A stretch of 64,000 bases of DNA from Ashinkailepas kermadecensis (taxonomy: Eukaryota > Arthropoda > Thecostraca > Neolepadidae), in assembly GCA_034440615.1 (NCBI GenBank), contig JAOTOM010005102.1, positions 62,001 through 126,000 of the forward strand. Reading direction: 5' to 3'. The notes beneath the pieces are model-generated. The model was not told the DNA's origin. It saw only the letters and a list, made by a program, of their open reading frames with translations, and made no database searches. The translations under genes were made by a program, and so were the position numbers. The stretch's first letter is position 1; every line of letters starts with the position of its first letter. Below, piece by piece: positions 43,953 to 55,906 of the stretch.

Positions 43953-45177
43953 GAGAGGATCGATCCCATGGACCACATTTCACCTGTCTGATCGGAAGCC
44001 AGTCCGATGTCCACCGGTAACGCAGCGCCCGGAGCAGCACCAGCTCCGTCACTTAGTCTTATTTGGTACCTGTTGCATTCCCCAGCGAAATTGGAAATCG
44101 GCATCATGTCCTGTGCTCAGCAGGATCCTTTAGGATTCAATCGTGCCGTTGCTTCACCTCCAGAATCGAGCTGCGACTGATGCTTCGGTCACTTCTTCCG
44201 GAATGTCCTACAAGCCGCCGCTCTGATCGGCTTCCACGTGTTCAGGTCGCACGAGTGGTAGACCTGAGGGCGTTTCCAGCCAAGGCCTGAGCAGCTGTGA
44301 TGTCTACTCCTCTGGTCAGGTGGGGCCTTTCCCCTCTCTGATCCTTCAGAAAATGTCACTAGCCGGGTCGAAGTTTATATCTTCTCCGATGTGCGCATCC
44401 ATGTTGAATCTTACAATGACACCGCCAGGGACAAATGTCAGATGGCGTCCGCAGTCGATTGTTGCCCTTGGCGGCCGCCTTGTTATGCTGAAAATATTTA
44501 ATAGATGCCTGCCTTACTTGCCACGGAAGGTACATATTTGACGGTTCCTTAAGCAGGGAGTCCATGGCGGACAATAAGTTGAAGGGAATGAAACACCGTC
44601 TTGGCGAGTTGTCATCATCACATACATGGGTGTAACCAGGGGCGGATCCAGGGGGGCAACGTGGCCATGGCCCTCCCTTTAGTCGCGAAAGGGGGGGCCA
44701 ACATACCTTTTGGCCCCACCTTTTGTATTTGTCTGATTAGATAAATAGGCCAATTTCTAGGAATATTTGACCTCAGACCATCTCAGATGGGAAACAATTT
44801 GCACTTTTTGCTAAAAAGCTTGTGGAAGTAGTTGCATTTATTCGCTCGAACAACAATAGAGGGAGCAAGGGGTGATGTGATCCAAGGCTACTAAAAGAAA
44901 GAAGTTGGGTGATCACCGCACGTGACATCATAGGTGTAACTTTCTATTCTTTTTGGGAATACAGTTGCATCCACAATATTTGCACTGCATCCTTAATATT
45001 CCAAAGTTAAAATTAATGGCAGTCTGCAGGGGCGCACTCATTATTTTCGTTGGGGGTCCGGATCCCAAAAATGAATAATTTTTACCAATTATATTGCATT
45101 GGCAATGTATAGCTTTGTAGATCGTTTAACTCAATCAATTCTGCCACTGTCCAGCAGGGTGATCTCTAATTTAAAAC

Positions 45178-45257
45178 ATGAAGAGAAGTTCTGAACATTT
45201 CAAAAGTGGACATCAAAAAGTCGTTACAGAGTTTTTTAAAAGGAAGCCCTCTGAGAG
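45178..45257 (+). pseudogene. First exon of a degenerate hAT-type transposase gene
   Basis: ATG at 45,178 encodes MKRSSEHFKSGHQKVVTEFF then KRKPSE with two bases left, followed by donor GAGAG|GTAAGT. The basic start with an F-F-K-x-KP pattern resembles N-termini of hAT transposases of the ZMYM type. It lies inside the hAT element 44,637-47,551. Confidence 0.6.
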
Positions 45258-45947
45258 GTAAGTATCATCTTGAGGTTATTATAATAATATAATCTAGCAT
45301 TGTATTTTAACCAGGATTCTTATGGTAAAATATGTTTTTAAATCGGTGTAAACCTATTGACTACTTGCCATTCTATTTATAGTTTGGAATGCAAGTCAAT
45401 ATAATCGGTGATGTATGTAAAAAACCATATCCAAAGCCGATCCAATCCTATGGATTGGTCCGGATTCGTATACAAAGAAGCAATCCAGACCATTTCGGAC
45501 TCTCCTACAGTCACATAGAGATCAGTATGTGTTCTATTAACCTGCTTATAAACGTATAAGACATGCACTGTACGTCATGGATTGGATTTTTGTAAATCAG
45601 ATACACGTCTTCATAAAACTCATTCAAAATAACATATTGATGTGCTTGACCTAGCCTACGTACACCTAAAGTTTGAACAAAGATGAAATCCCGTGTCATG
45701 TTATGGATGAAATTGTAAAATCTTGTGATTTGCCAAGAGCATCCAAATATCATAATTTGCATTTCACGAGCAGCCCTTTTGCTCTGGCTTACATATTCAA
45801 GCCCACCTTCTCACTATGTATACAATTAAATATAACATAATTTCTCAATTCCTTTCTGAATAAAAGTATGCATTTTATTTTCGTAAACTTGGCTGCATGT
45901 AGCATATTTCCTTTATAGCATATTGACATTGAATGTCTATTTTCCAG

Positions 45948-46021
45948 CCGAGGTCCTCAGCCATCTCTGATTCCGGTATCCCCGGACGATCCGTCTCCAG
46001 ACATGCTGCAATGCCCTGCAG
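45948..46021 (+). pseudogene. Second exon of the hAT-type transposase gene
   Basis: It follows TCTATTTTCCAG, and its first C completes Ser with the AG left by the first exon, giving SRGPQPSLIPVSPDDPSPDM then LQCPAG, then donor GCAG|GTACCG. The compatible phase supports the pair. No zinc-finger or RNase H-like catalytic exons follow before 47,551, so the gene is truncated. Confidence 0.55.
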
Positions 46022-47062
46022 GTACCGTGAAACATTATCCAAACACATTATTAATTGTAGATTAAAAAATATAAAAATTAGTTTAAGCAACACAATTAGT
46101 GTACCGTTTGTGTTATTGAGTGTTGATCTCTCTGGTAAAGGTCATTTCTGGCATGTTACATTTTCCGTACCGCTGATGTGACGATGCTTAGGCCTCTGAC
46201 CCGATTTTCATTGGCCCCGCGGACCAGTTGCCGCTCGACAGGCAGAGGTTAGAGTATGTCCTCAATGAATTATGGAAAAAAAGTTACATTCGGGGTCCCT
46301 GACCATTTTTTGGCATATTTTGTTTACTGTATTTTTTTTTAGGAAGTTGCTTATTACCGTTTTCTTTTTCAGGTATCTCCCTGAACTAAGTTAGGGGTCC
46401 GAACATAAAATTCGGTGTGGGCCGCAGTGGCGTGGCCTCTGCCAAATCAGTGATCTGAACAGCTCGTTGTGCGATGTTGATAACGTGCTTGCACACTTTT
46501 TCCCCATGCCTGTTTGCCCTCGCGGACAGCTCCCGACTACCAGCGAGGTCATGGACCGTTTCGCCGCATCAGGAGTGCGCCGCCTGGACTTTAAAGTTCG
46601 CCTGTGAGACCTGACGAGGTCTCGCGTTGTAAGCGGATAAGCGTATGATGCAGACAGTAGCGTGACTTTAACGATCTCGCTTTTTTCCCTCGTAACTGTT
46701 TATGTCTCGTTTTGTCCCGTATGTTTATTTCTCGTAACTCGTGCATATGATGTCGTAGGGCGTAAGTTTCGTCAGAATTACGAGATTCATGTTCGATTGA
46801 ATATAGAGTATTGATCGTAGTTTTGGTTGTCAGGCGATTTCGTAAGCACAATGTGTATGCCATATGCCATGGCTCGTAAATCGTGCCTAATGCATATGAT
46901 CTCCTACGGCGTAAGTTTCTTCGTAACTACGAGCTTAATGTTTGATTGAAAAGGGAGTATGGGTACCTATAGGTTTGCTTCCCAGGAGACTACGGTTCGG
47001 TGTACGTGCTATCGATCTGTAGTTAATTTTTCAGCCATTTCCTAGTTGTCGTCTCTTTAGCG

Positions 47063-47277
47063 CAGGGGTCTCCAACCTTTTTGGGCGGAGGGCCACAAAA
47101 CCGAAGTCGTGAGGGGCGGAGGGCCGCACCCACAAAAAATGACGCTAAATACCGCGCTAAATACCGCCAAAAAGGCCGCGGGCCGCAGTGTAATGTAAAC
47201 TCAATATGGCACCGTGGGCCGCACAAATCGGCTCGGGGGCCGCATGCGGCCCGCGGGCCGCAGGTTGGGGACCCCTG
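47063..47277. mobile_element. hAT MITE nested in the 2.9-kb hAT
   Basis: A 215-bp element with termini CAGGGGTCTCCAACCT and AGGTTGGGGACCCCTG. It has a perfect 8-bp target duplication CTTTAGCG (47,055-47,062 and 47,278-47,285). The body is GC-rich with repeated GGGCCGC. No ORF of interest. Confidence 0.92.
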
Positions 47278-47559
47278 CTTTAGCGGATATAAAGAGTGAA
47301 ATATTTATGTTGAATTGAGTTCTGTGAAGCATGTCGGTATTTAAGCAGAGTAAATTATTTTGTGACGTTGCAGATCACTCCCGGTCTGATGCGGCCACTG
47401 TTGTCTGCCAGGCCATTACAGGTAATTAGGTCGTTTGTTTTTAGTGAAAAGTGCCTCCTTGTCGCCCATTCGCAACACGACCCCCTTTCCCGGTCCCCGG
47501 ACTCGTCATCGATTTGGCCCCCTCTTCATTTGCTGGCTGGATCCGCCCCTGGGTGTAAC

Positions 47560-47770
47560 CACGGTTTCGAAATTTGGGGGGGGGACAAACCAGGGACGCG
47601 GTAAGTTTGGACAAGATAGAGGGGTACCCCCCCCCCCCACCCCCACCCCCACCAAAAAAAGAGAAAAAGACAACAAAAAAAACTTGGATTTCAGCCACTT
47701 CTTCGTCAATATCTGGTTTTGGGATTTGCCATTGTTAAAAATGATATTTTGCGGACAAATATGGAAAAAT
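47560..47770. mobile_element. Dispersed repeat, interrupted by the hAT
   Basis: Starting CACGGTTTCGAAATTTGGGG, it continues with a C run, GGATTTCAGCCACTTCTTCG and GCCATTGTTAAAAATGAT. An inverted relative lies at about 53,020-53,255, and a terminal fragment (GGTTACACCCATGATG) at 49,780-49,895. The left end of this copy is at about 44,615-44,636 across the hAT insertion. Family unknown. Confidence 0.75.
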
Positions 47771-47899
47771 TTGCAGTATTAGACTTTTTAATTCTTCAGA
47801 ACACCATGTTTATGAAGGTGATTAAGATTATTGGATCAATTATTTACTGTGGAAATAAAGAAAAAAAGAAGAAATTTTGTTTTATTTTTTATTTTATTT

Positions 47900-48330
47900 C
47901 GAACTTAACAAATATAAACTAACCTAGCCTAACCAAACCTAACCCAGTTGTTTGCTTTATGGAGGCAAATGCGTGTAAAAACTGTTCTTGTTACCACCTT
48001 AAAGCACAATAATACCGAAAACTTTCCAAACATTTTTGCACCAAAATTATATAAAAAAGGATTTTTTTTTCTACAAAAGCAGTTTAGGCTAGATTAGGTT
48101 ATCCTGGGTTATATTTTTTTTACTTATAAAATTTTCAGAAAATAAATGGCTTGACATTTGTCTAATTTTATTTTTGGGATTTTTTTAATCCAAAAGTAGG
48201 TTAGGCTAGGTTAGGTTTGGTTATATTGCATTTTATTATATTTTTTACATTTCCATCACGGGCTATTGCTTCATACCAGATGTGGGGTAGGTTGTGGCGA
48301 CGAAAAAATACAAGGCGAGGAAAACAACCT
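47900..48330. repeat. AT-rich block with AACCTAACC motifs
   Basis: It has repeated TAACCTAGCCTAACC / TTAGGCTAGGTTAGG tracts in AT-rich sequence. The end of the window (62,880-63,200) has a similar organisation, suggesting one dispersed family. Confidence 0.55.
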
Positions 48331-48334
48331 GTTT

Positions 48335-50527
48335 GACCTTTGACCTTTGAAATTAGTTCGGCTTGGTAGCATTATAATACGGCACAAGCCGCGTCAAATG
48401 ACACCAACTTGGTGCAAATTGAACCCATAGCGACGAATCGTGAGGACCTCGAACGATTCAAACTAGCCTTTGACCTTGAGGTTCGACCTTGATATATCCC
48501 GGTTTCAAAACGTTACTCGATGGGTCACCAAGGGCAATCGCTTGATAGTGGATCTGGGTAGGCTTGAACGCAAACCAAAACAAAATGTGAGACGAACGAA
48601 GAGATCAGCTTCAATTTTGACCCAAGATGTCAAGATGATTTCGAATTATCAACTTTCTGATACCGCACAACAAGCGACGTCGAATGACATCCATTTCCCG
48701 CAAATTGAAGCTACAGCGACGAAACGCGAGGTCATCGAAGAACTTCGTCAAATATTTGGCCTTGACCTGTCCCGGTTTGAAATGTTACTCCACTGTTCAC
48801 CACTGGATATTGCTTGATACCAGATTTGGATGGGTTTGAGCGAAAACAAAAGAAAATTGAGCGGACCGGATGATCAGCTTGGCCTTTGCCCTTGAAAAAT
48901 AATTCGATTGCTTAGCGTTCTGATACCGCATAACAAGCCACGTCGAATGACGCCCATTTGATGGAAATTGAAGCGATGGCAACCGAACCCCGCGTTCGGT
49001 CGATATCGCCTCAATATCGCCGTCGAATAAATCAAGCTAACCTTTGACCTTCAAGTTTGACCTTGACATGTACCGGTTTGAAATGTTACACGATGGTTCA
49101 TCACAGGCTATTGTTTGATACCAGATGTGGGCAGGTTTGGGTGAAAACGAAAACAAAATGGAAGGCAACCGAATAAACCGATTTGCGATGGACCTTGACC
49201 GTTAAGGTGGTAATGTGAGACCTATGTAGTTGCTTCCAGCGTGTTCAGTGCAAGCAGAAGCATTTGTGGTAATTGATTCGAACGATCATAAACCCGTCGC
49301 TGAATGCCGATGCCAATACAAATACGCCTCTGGCGAACACGTCGCTGAATACGAATACGAATACGACGTCAACTTAACGTACTTGCTTAAGGCTGCCCAT
49401 GACTCCTCCATAGTCTTGAAGATATCCAAGGGCACCCAGAGTCATGTTTGTTCAAGATATATCAATATATGCGCAGGGGAATGCAACCTAAGACTATAAT
49501 AAAGGATTGCGATAATGCAAATTCGTTGCCTGGCAAAGCACAATATTCCACCGAAGCGAAAACATGAGATGGCCAAGGTTCATGTTATTCAAGAATGGCC
49601 TGGAAGGATACATTTCTAACGTTTGCTGATTAAAATTCGGAGATTTTGTGGCGACAGATAGCCTGTGAAGCCCGTTGATTGGCTTGATCGGTTTCTAGTA
49701 TCTTTGGTGATTCGCTTGCATATATATTTTCACTTTATAAATGATTAAGCATAATTTTGCGGCGATCATACTCAGGTAGCTGAAGCTTGCGGGGACCACC
49801 GAAAAAATGGAGGGGGAGAAATTGCCACTTTTCAGAAAATGGGGGGCATGTCCAACCAGCGGTTGGACCCCCCCAGTGGTTACACCCATGATGACATATC
49901 ATTAGACGCAATGAGGTGGTAGTATGCCACTGGTGAATAGCCCACAAATGCAGCACGCACTGGTACCTGTGTGGTGACCAAAGGTCGCTGTGTCAAGGGT
50001 GTTATGTTCCCGTATCAGTTCAACACATATCGGTTGCATGCCCCCGACTTGCCCATGAGCGAGGACGTCACTTCGGACGTGCTTCAATCTCGCTTTGGGA
50101 AGTATTAGGAGATGAGCCACCCTTTCTTCAATGGCGCGACAACCATTCCACTTCCTTTCAGAAATGAACTATGGTGTGGCATGTGCCTCATTAATGCGAT
50201 GTGGGACGTGGTTAAATCGGATGGTTATACTGTACGTCTTGACCATAGCGGGTTCTATAGTGTATCACATATTATGTCGTCTCGATGAGTTTCCGACAGT
50301 ACACTTCCGCGTGACTGGCGATGAGCGCTGCATGACCACTGTAGTCGACGCACCCCTAAACCCCAATAACCAACCAACGGCTCCCTCGAACAAGAAAGCA
50401 TAAAGATTCGCTTTCTCGATCTAAATATCTTGCAATCTTTCGCTATTTATGCTGTGATATATCGCTACCCCCAGTATGACCGATTTGCCGCATCCTGGAC
50501 GATTAATACATACACACACACACACAC

Positions 50528-50583
<56 letters not shown>

Positions 50584-52137
50584 CTTGTATACTGTGCTTT
50601 AAAGTGGCAAGTTGTTCGTCGGCAGAATTCCCGGTCGACTAAGTACAAAATGAGGCATGAGAGGCATACAAAATCCAAGGCAAAGTATTTTCTGTGCAAT
50701 TGCAATGGCGAATATAATTCGAGCCTTGTCTTGAATCAACATCGTCCGCAAACAAAAGATCAGTCAGGGTACGGTTTAGAGGAAATAAGGACATATGAAA
50801 AGCTTGAGAAAGCGAAAATATGTCAACAACAAAATCGTAAGAGCAGCGGCAATAATGACATCGATCGTCCCAGGTGATAAGAAAACGCTTCATCGGTATC
50901 AAAAACGTCCCTGAAAAGAACAGCTCCTCCAGCCTCCTCTACATTGGGGTTCCACACCACACCAGACTGCGCATTCGTCCGACAAAGATCCTGTTTCGCA
51001 ATTCAGTTCAGCTCGGTTGTTGATGCTTAGTATAATGCTGGCACCAAGTCTGAGAACAAGATGACCTGTGTCAACCTGGCGTTTCTTGCTGGGATTCGAA
51101 CAAGAATGATCACGAAGGCGTGGACGACACCTGCAAGTGACGCACCGACTGTAACGGCTCGGCTGTATCGGCATTCAGCGACGGGTTTATGATCGTTCGA
51201 ATAAATTACCACAAATACTTCTGCTTGTACTGAACACGCTAGAAGGAACTACATTGGTCTCACATTACCACTTTAACGGTCAAGGTTCAACGGAAACCGG
51301 TTTCTTCGGTCGCCTCCCTTTTTTTCGTTTTCACCCAAACCTGCCCAAATCTGGTATCAAACAATAGCCTGTGGTGAACCATCGTGCAACATTTCAAATC
51401 GGTACATGTCAAGATCAAACTTCTAGGTCAAAGGTTAGCTTGATTTATTAGATGGCGATATTGAAGCGATATCGACCGAACGCGAGGTTCGGTTGCTATC
51501 GCTTCAATTTCCATCAAATGGGCGTCATTCGACGTGGCTTGCTATGCAGTATCAGAAAGTTAAGCAATCGAATTACTTTTCAAGGACAAAGGCCAAGCTG
51601 ATCCTTCGGTCGCCTAATTTTTTTCTCTCGTTTTCTCCCAAACCTATCCAAATCTGGTATCAAGCAATAACCAGTGGTGAACACTCGAACAACATTTCAA
51701 TCCGTGATATGTCAAGGTCAACACTGAGACATGTCAAGGTTCGATCGAGTTTTTCGATGTCCTCGCGTTTCGTCGCTATGTCTTCAATTTTCATCAAGTG
51801 GAGTCATTCGACGTGCTGTGTGGTACTGTTCAGAAATCACATTAATTTTAAATGTCAAAGGCTGAACTCATTTCTTCGGTCGCCCCGCGTTTCTTCGTTT
51901 TCCCCCAAACCTACCCATGCTTGGTATCAAGAGATAGCCCGTGGGCAACCCTCGAGTAACATTTCAACCCGGGACATGTCAGATTAAGCCTCAAGGTCAA
52001 ACGTCAGTATAGTTTTCAGAGGCCTCGCGTTTCGTGCCTATGGCTTCAATTTGCATTTTGTGGGTGTCATTCGACGTGGCTCGCGGCACGGTATCATAAT
52101 GTTGAGCTATCGAAATAATTTCAAAGATGTCGAAGGT
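48335..52137. mobile_element. Foldback-type element with about 1-kb inverted arms
   Basis: Left arm (about 48,335-49,310) and right arm (about 51,166-52,137) are diverged inverted copies. Each arm contains three roughly 280-bp subrepeats carrying TTTGACCTTGA, TACCGGTTTGAAATGTTAC, GATACCAGATNTGG and TGACACCAA/CGACGTGGC-type segments. The inner edges share CCCGTCGCTGAATGCCGAT. The 1.85-kb core (49,311-51,165) has no recognisable transposase. A structure of long arms made of tandem subrepeats is typical of foldback elements; the superfamily is not determined. Confidence 0.75.
50513..50583. repeat. (CA)n-(TA)n microsatellite
   Basis: A short CA run followed by about 54 bp of TA repeat, inside the core of the foldback-type element. 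Confidence 0.95.
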
Positions 52138-53019
52138 TCGGCGTGTGTACAATGATTGCGGGTAATAGAAATAGGAGGGTCAAATCTATTTTTGTTTGCA
52201 GCCGTTGTGACAGCAAGCACTCGTACCCTGTATGATTAGGGGCTCCCCCAAGAAATCCGCCATGACCTGCTCGAACGGTGCTCGCATCGCTGGTTTTTAA
52301 TTTACACCGCCACATTGCTGTTCCGGACATATAGAATATATAACTTTTCAACTTGTCCGCTTTCCTCTTAATGGTTCAATGGAAGTTGTCAAATTTGCAA
52401 GAGAAAGCACACGTGAATGCGCACAATTTTATAACTAGCCGGAGTTCTTAACCGCGAGAAAGCAATGTTGTAATCAGGGGTAGATCCAGGAACTGTCATG
52501 GGGGCACTTGTCTGGAGGGGCGCAATTTCTTTGGAGTGGCGCCACTGCGAAAGCACCTGGAGGGGCGCCTCTGGCTGCAAAATTCGAGGGGACGGGTTGC
52601 ACTCGGCCCTTCCTGAAGGGGCGCCTTTCCTTCCAAGGGGTGCTTTTTTATTTCATAGGGCGCCTCCGGCTGAAAAATTCGAGTGGCTACAATGGAACCT
52701 TTCCAGAGGGACGACTTTTCCCGGCCTGAGGGACGCCACCTTCCACGTGAGGGTACACGCCTTCAGTGCCACACCCTTTATCCGCCCGGTTGTCATTGCA
52801 TCGAAATGTGTCACCGTAAAACAGGAAATCATGGGAAAGGTATGTCGATATTTGCTACCATAAATCCATCGTCCAATATTTTATGTATTTCGTGCTACAA
52901 GAGTTTAACATACTTATAGCATCGCTCTATGATGATGGTGAAATCGGATGCAGCACATACGACATAAAGCTAGGTGTTCATAGGCAGTGATAAGTAGTGA
53001 AACTTGCTAGTTTTTGCGG
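52138..53019. other. Spacer with repeat fragments
   Basis: Bases 52,475-52,740 carry a degenerate GGGGCGCC/CTGGAGGGGCGC repeat, starting near a CAGGGGTAGATCCAGG segment that looks like a decayed hAT terminus. No gene recognised. Confidence 0.5.
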
Positions 53020-53255
53020 AACTTTTAGTCCCCTAAACATCATTTTTAACAATGGTAAATCTGAAAAATTGAAATACATTGAACATTGATTTGAAGTGGC
53101 TGAAAATTGCATGGAGAAAGAAGTGGCTGAAATCCAAGGTTTTTTTTCGGGAGGGGGAGGGGAGGCGGGGCTAGGCCCCTCTATCCTGTTCAAACTTACC
53201 GCGTCCCTGGCTTGTCCCCCCCCCCCAATTTCGAATCCGTGGTTACACCCATGGT
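53020..53255. mobile_element. Inverted copy of the 47,560 dispersed repeat
   Basis: It shares, in reverse complement, the ATCATTTTTAACAATGG, GTGGCTGAAATCCAAG and CCGCGTCCCTGG segments and the terminal GGTTACACCCATGG. The homopolymer C/G runs differ in length. Confidence 0.8.
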
Positions 53256-53629
53256 TCCGAATATCCATAGGTGATATATATTTTGGAGATAGATAGGATA
53301 ACCACCAAGACGTCGACAAGCGCAACTAATATGGTTAGCTACTGCAGTCAGTTCGTGAAACATGGGGAGGAGAGGAAGGACGAAATCAGTTCCACATCCG
53401 CACAGGATATGGTTATGTGGCCGGTGTCCCACTGGCTCCGCCGTTCACGGACTCCGGCGAACGGAGATGTAGAACCACGCAGGAAGCAACATCAGCTCGT
53501 AGGGATCGTCACACCAAGTTCCGAAAACATCTTCCTTGCGGATGACATTCCGATGCTGTCCAACCCCAACCTCCCGCTCCAATACGCACGGCACTGAGGA
53601 TGGGGTGGGGGTGGGGGGGGGGGGGTACT

Positions 53630-53775
53630 GGTTTCACAAGTCGACTGTTGGTTCATATAGCGTTGCCAAGCCCTCGCACCGATTGGCCGCAGGTGAAGAG
53701 TAGCGACAGGTGGGACTCGAATCCACAACTTTGTGGTTGGGAGACCGGCGCCTTACCACATGGGGGTCCAGACCC
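53630..53775 (-). mobile_element. tRNA-derived SINE
   Basis: Read on the minus strand from about 53,770: a promoter-like GTGGTAAGGCGCC, an anticodon-arm-like GGTCTCCCAACC, and a B box GATTCGAGTCC (53,712-53,727 region). It continues into a non-tRNA body containing CTGCGGCCAATCGGTGCGAG. The T-arm nearly pairs (GTGG/CCAC), but no complete cloverleaf forms. Such heads are typical of tRNA-derived SINEs. Confidence 0.65.
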
Positions 53776-54110
53776 CCACCATTGCCTGCACCTCTGGTCC
53801 TGACACGAAGCCGCAGTCACCTACATCCACGCCAATCCAGAGACGGAAGCAGCACCACTACCGGTTCTTGTCCAAGCGGCATCAGCACAGGCCTCCATAC
53901 CAATGGCGACGGCTCCAGAAACCGTCCGCTCACAGAGCCAGAATAATCACTCAGAGCGTCTCATTAAAACTATGTTCGAAAAAAAATCAAACTATAACTA
54001 AACAAAGCAAAAACCTAAAACTTGACACTAAGCCTAGAAGCTCTTAGTGATACACGTCGTGTTACATTGTGCTGGATGACTAGTATAGGAAAGGGGTGGG
54101 GGCGAGTCCT
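53776..54110. other. Unannotated spacer
   Basis: No gene, SSR or TIR recognised; a short open frame crosses it with no domain. Confidence 0.4.
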
Positions 54111-54111
54111 T

Positions 54112-55906
54112 TTTGCCGACTGTGGTGCCATCTCTGTAATGTCGTCGACCGTGGCGCCATATAAGTAGTATAGTCGACCGTGGTGCCATCTCTGTACTGT
54201 AGTCGACTGTGGTGCCATCTCTGTACTGTAGCCGACCGTGGTGCCATCTCTGCATTGTAGCCGACCGTGGTGCCATCTCTACATTGTAGTCGACCGTGGT
54301 GCCATCTCTGTACTGTAGTCGACTGTGGTGCCATCTCTGTACTGTAGTCGACCGTGGTGCCATCTCTGTACTGTAGCCGACCGTGGTGCCATCTCCGCAT
54401 TGTAGCCGACCGTGGTGTCATCTCTACATTGTAGCCGACCGTGGTGCCATCTCTGTACTGTAGCCGACCGTGGTGTCAGCTCTGCATTGTAGCCGACCGT
54501 GGTGCCATCTCTGTACTGTAGCCGACCGTGATGCCATCTCTGTACTGTAGCCGACCGTGGTGCCATCTCTGTACTGTAGCCGACCGTGGTGCCATCTCTA
54601 CATTGTAGTCGACCGTGATGCCATCTCTGTACTGTAGTCGACCGTGGTGCCATCTCTGTACTGTGGTCGACCGTTATGCCATCTCTGTACTGTAGTCGAC
54701 CGTTATGCCATCTCTGTACTGTGGTCGACCGTGGTGCCATCTCTGCATTGTAGCCGACCGTGGTGCCATCTCTACATTGTAGTCGACCGTGGTGCCATCT
54801 CTGTACTGTAGTCGACTGTGGTGCCATCTCTGTACTGTAGTCGACCGTGGTGCCATCTCTGTACTGTAGTCAACCGTGGTGCCATCTCTGCATTGTAGCC
54901 GACCGTGGTGCCATCTCTGCATTGTAGCCGACCGTGGTGCCATTTCTGTACTGTAGTCGACCGTGATGCCATCTCTGTACTGCAGCCGACCGTGGTGCCA
55001 TCTCTGCATTGTAGCCGACCGTGATGCCATCTCTACATTGTAGGCGACCGTGGTGCCATCTCTGTACTGTAGTCGACTGTGGTGCCATCTCTGTACTGTA
55101 GTCGACCGTGGTGCCATCTCTGTACTGTAGCCGACCGTGGTGCCATCTCTGCATTGTAGCCGACCGTGGTGCCATCTCTACATTGTAGTCGACCGTGGTG
55201 CCATCTCTGTACTGTAGTCGACTGTGGTGCCATCTCTGTACTGTAGCCGACCGTGGTGCCATCTCTGCATTGTAGCCGACCGTGGTGTCATCTCTACATT
55301 GTAGCCGACCGTGGTGCCATCTCTGTACTGTAGCCGACCGTGGTGTCAGCTCTGCATTGTAGCCGACCGTGGTGCCATCTCTGTACTGTAGCCGACCGTG
55401 ATGCTATCTCTGTACTGTAGCCGACCGTGGTGCCATCTCTGTACTGTAGCCGACCGTGGTGCCATCTCTGCATTGTAGCCGACTGTGGTGCCATCTCTAC
55501 ATTGTAGCCGACCGTGGTGCCATTTCTGTACTGTAGTCGACCGTGATGCCATCTCTGTACTGCAGCCGACCGTGATGCCATCTCTGTATTGTAGTCGACC
55601 GTGGTGCCATCTCTGTACTGTAGGTGACCGTGGTGCCATCTCTGTACTGTGGTCGACCGTTATGCCATCTCTGTACTGTAGTCGACCGTTATGCCATCTC
55701 TGTACTGTGGTCGACCGTTATGCCATCTCTGTACTGTAGTCGACCGTTGTGCCATCTCTGTACTGTAGTCGACTGTGGTGCCATCTCTGCATTGTAGCCG
55801 ACCGTGGTGCCATCTCTGCATTGTAGCCGATCGTGGCGCCCTCTCTGTACTGTAGCCGACCGTGGTGCCATCTCTGTACTGTAGGCGACCGTGATGCCAT
55901 CTCTCT
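54112..55906. repeat. 29-bp satellite, about 62 copies, with higher-order structure
   Basis: Tandem 29-bp units of the type GTGGTGCCATCTCTGTACTG + TAGTCGACC, with two main variants (TGTACTG and TGCATTG). A distinctive run of variants, including GTGTCAGCTCTGC, occurs at 54,473 and again at 55,343, exactly 870 bp (30 units) apart, showing a higher-order duplication. All three minus-strand frames stay open because 29 is not a multiple of 3 and the unit lacks stops. Confidence 0.95.

Larger units (their letters stand above)
44637..47551 (+). mobile_element. hAT DNA transposon, 2.9 kb, degenerate
   Basis: The ends are inverted: CAGGGGCGGATCCAGG at the left and CTGGATCCGCCCCTG at the right. The flanking 8-bp duplication GGTGTAAC is perfect (44,629-44,636 and 47,552-47,559), diagnostic of hAT. 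It is inserted into another repeat family, because joining the flanks recreates ATGGGTGTAACCACGG as in the related copy near 53,240. Two spliced exons of a putative transposase start survive; the catalytic part is not visible. A smaller hAT MITE is nested at 47,063-47,277. Confidence 0.9.
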
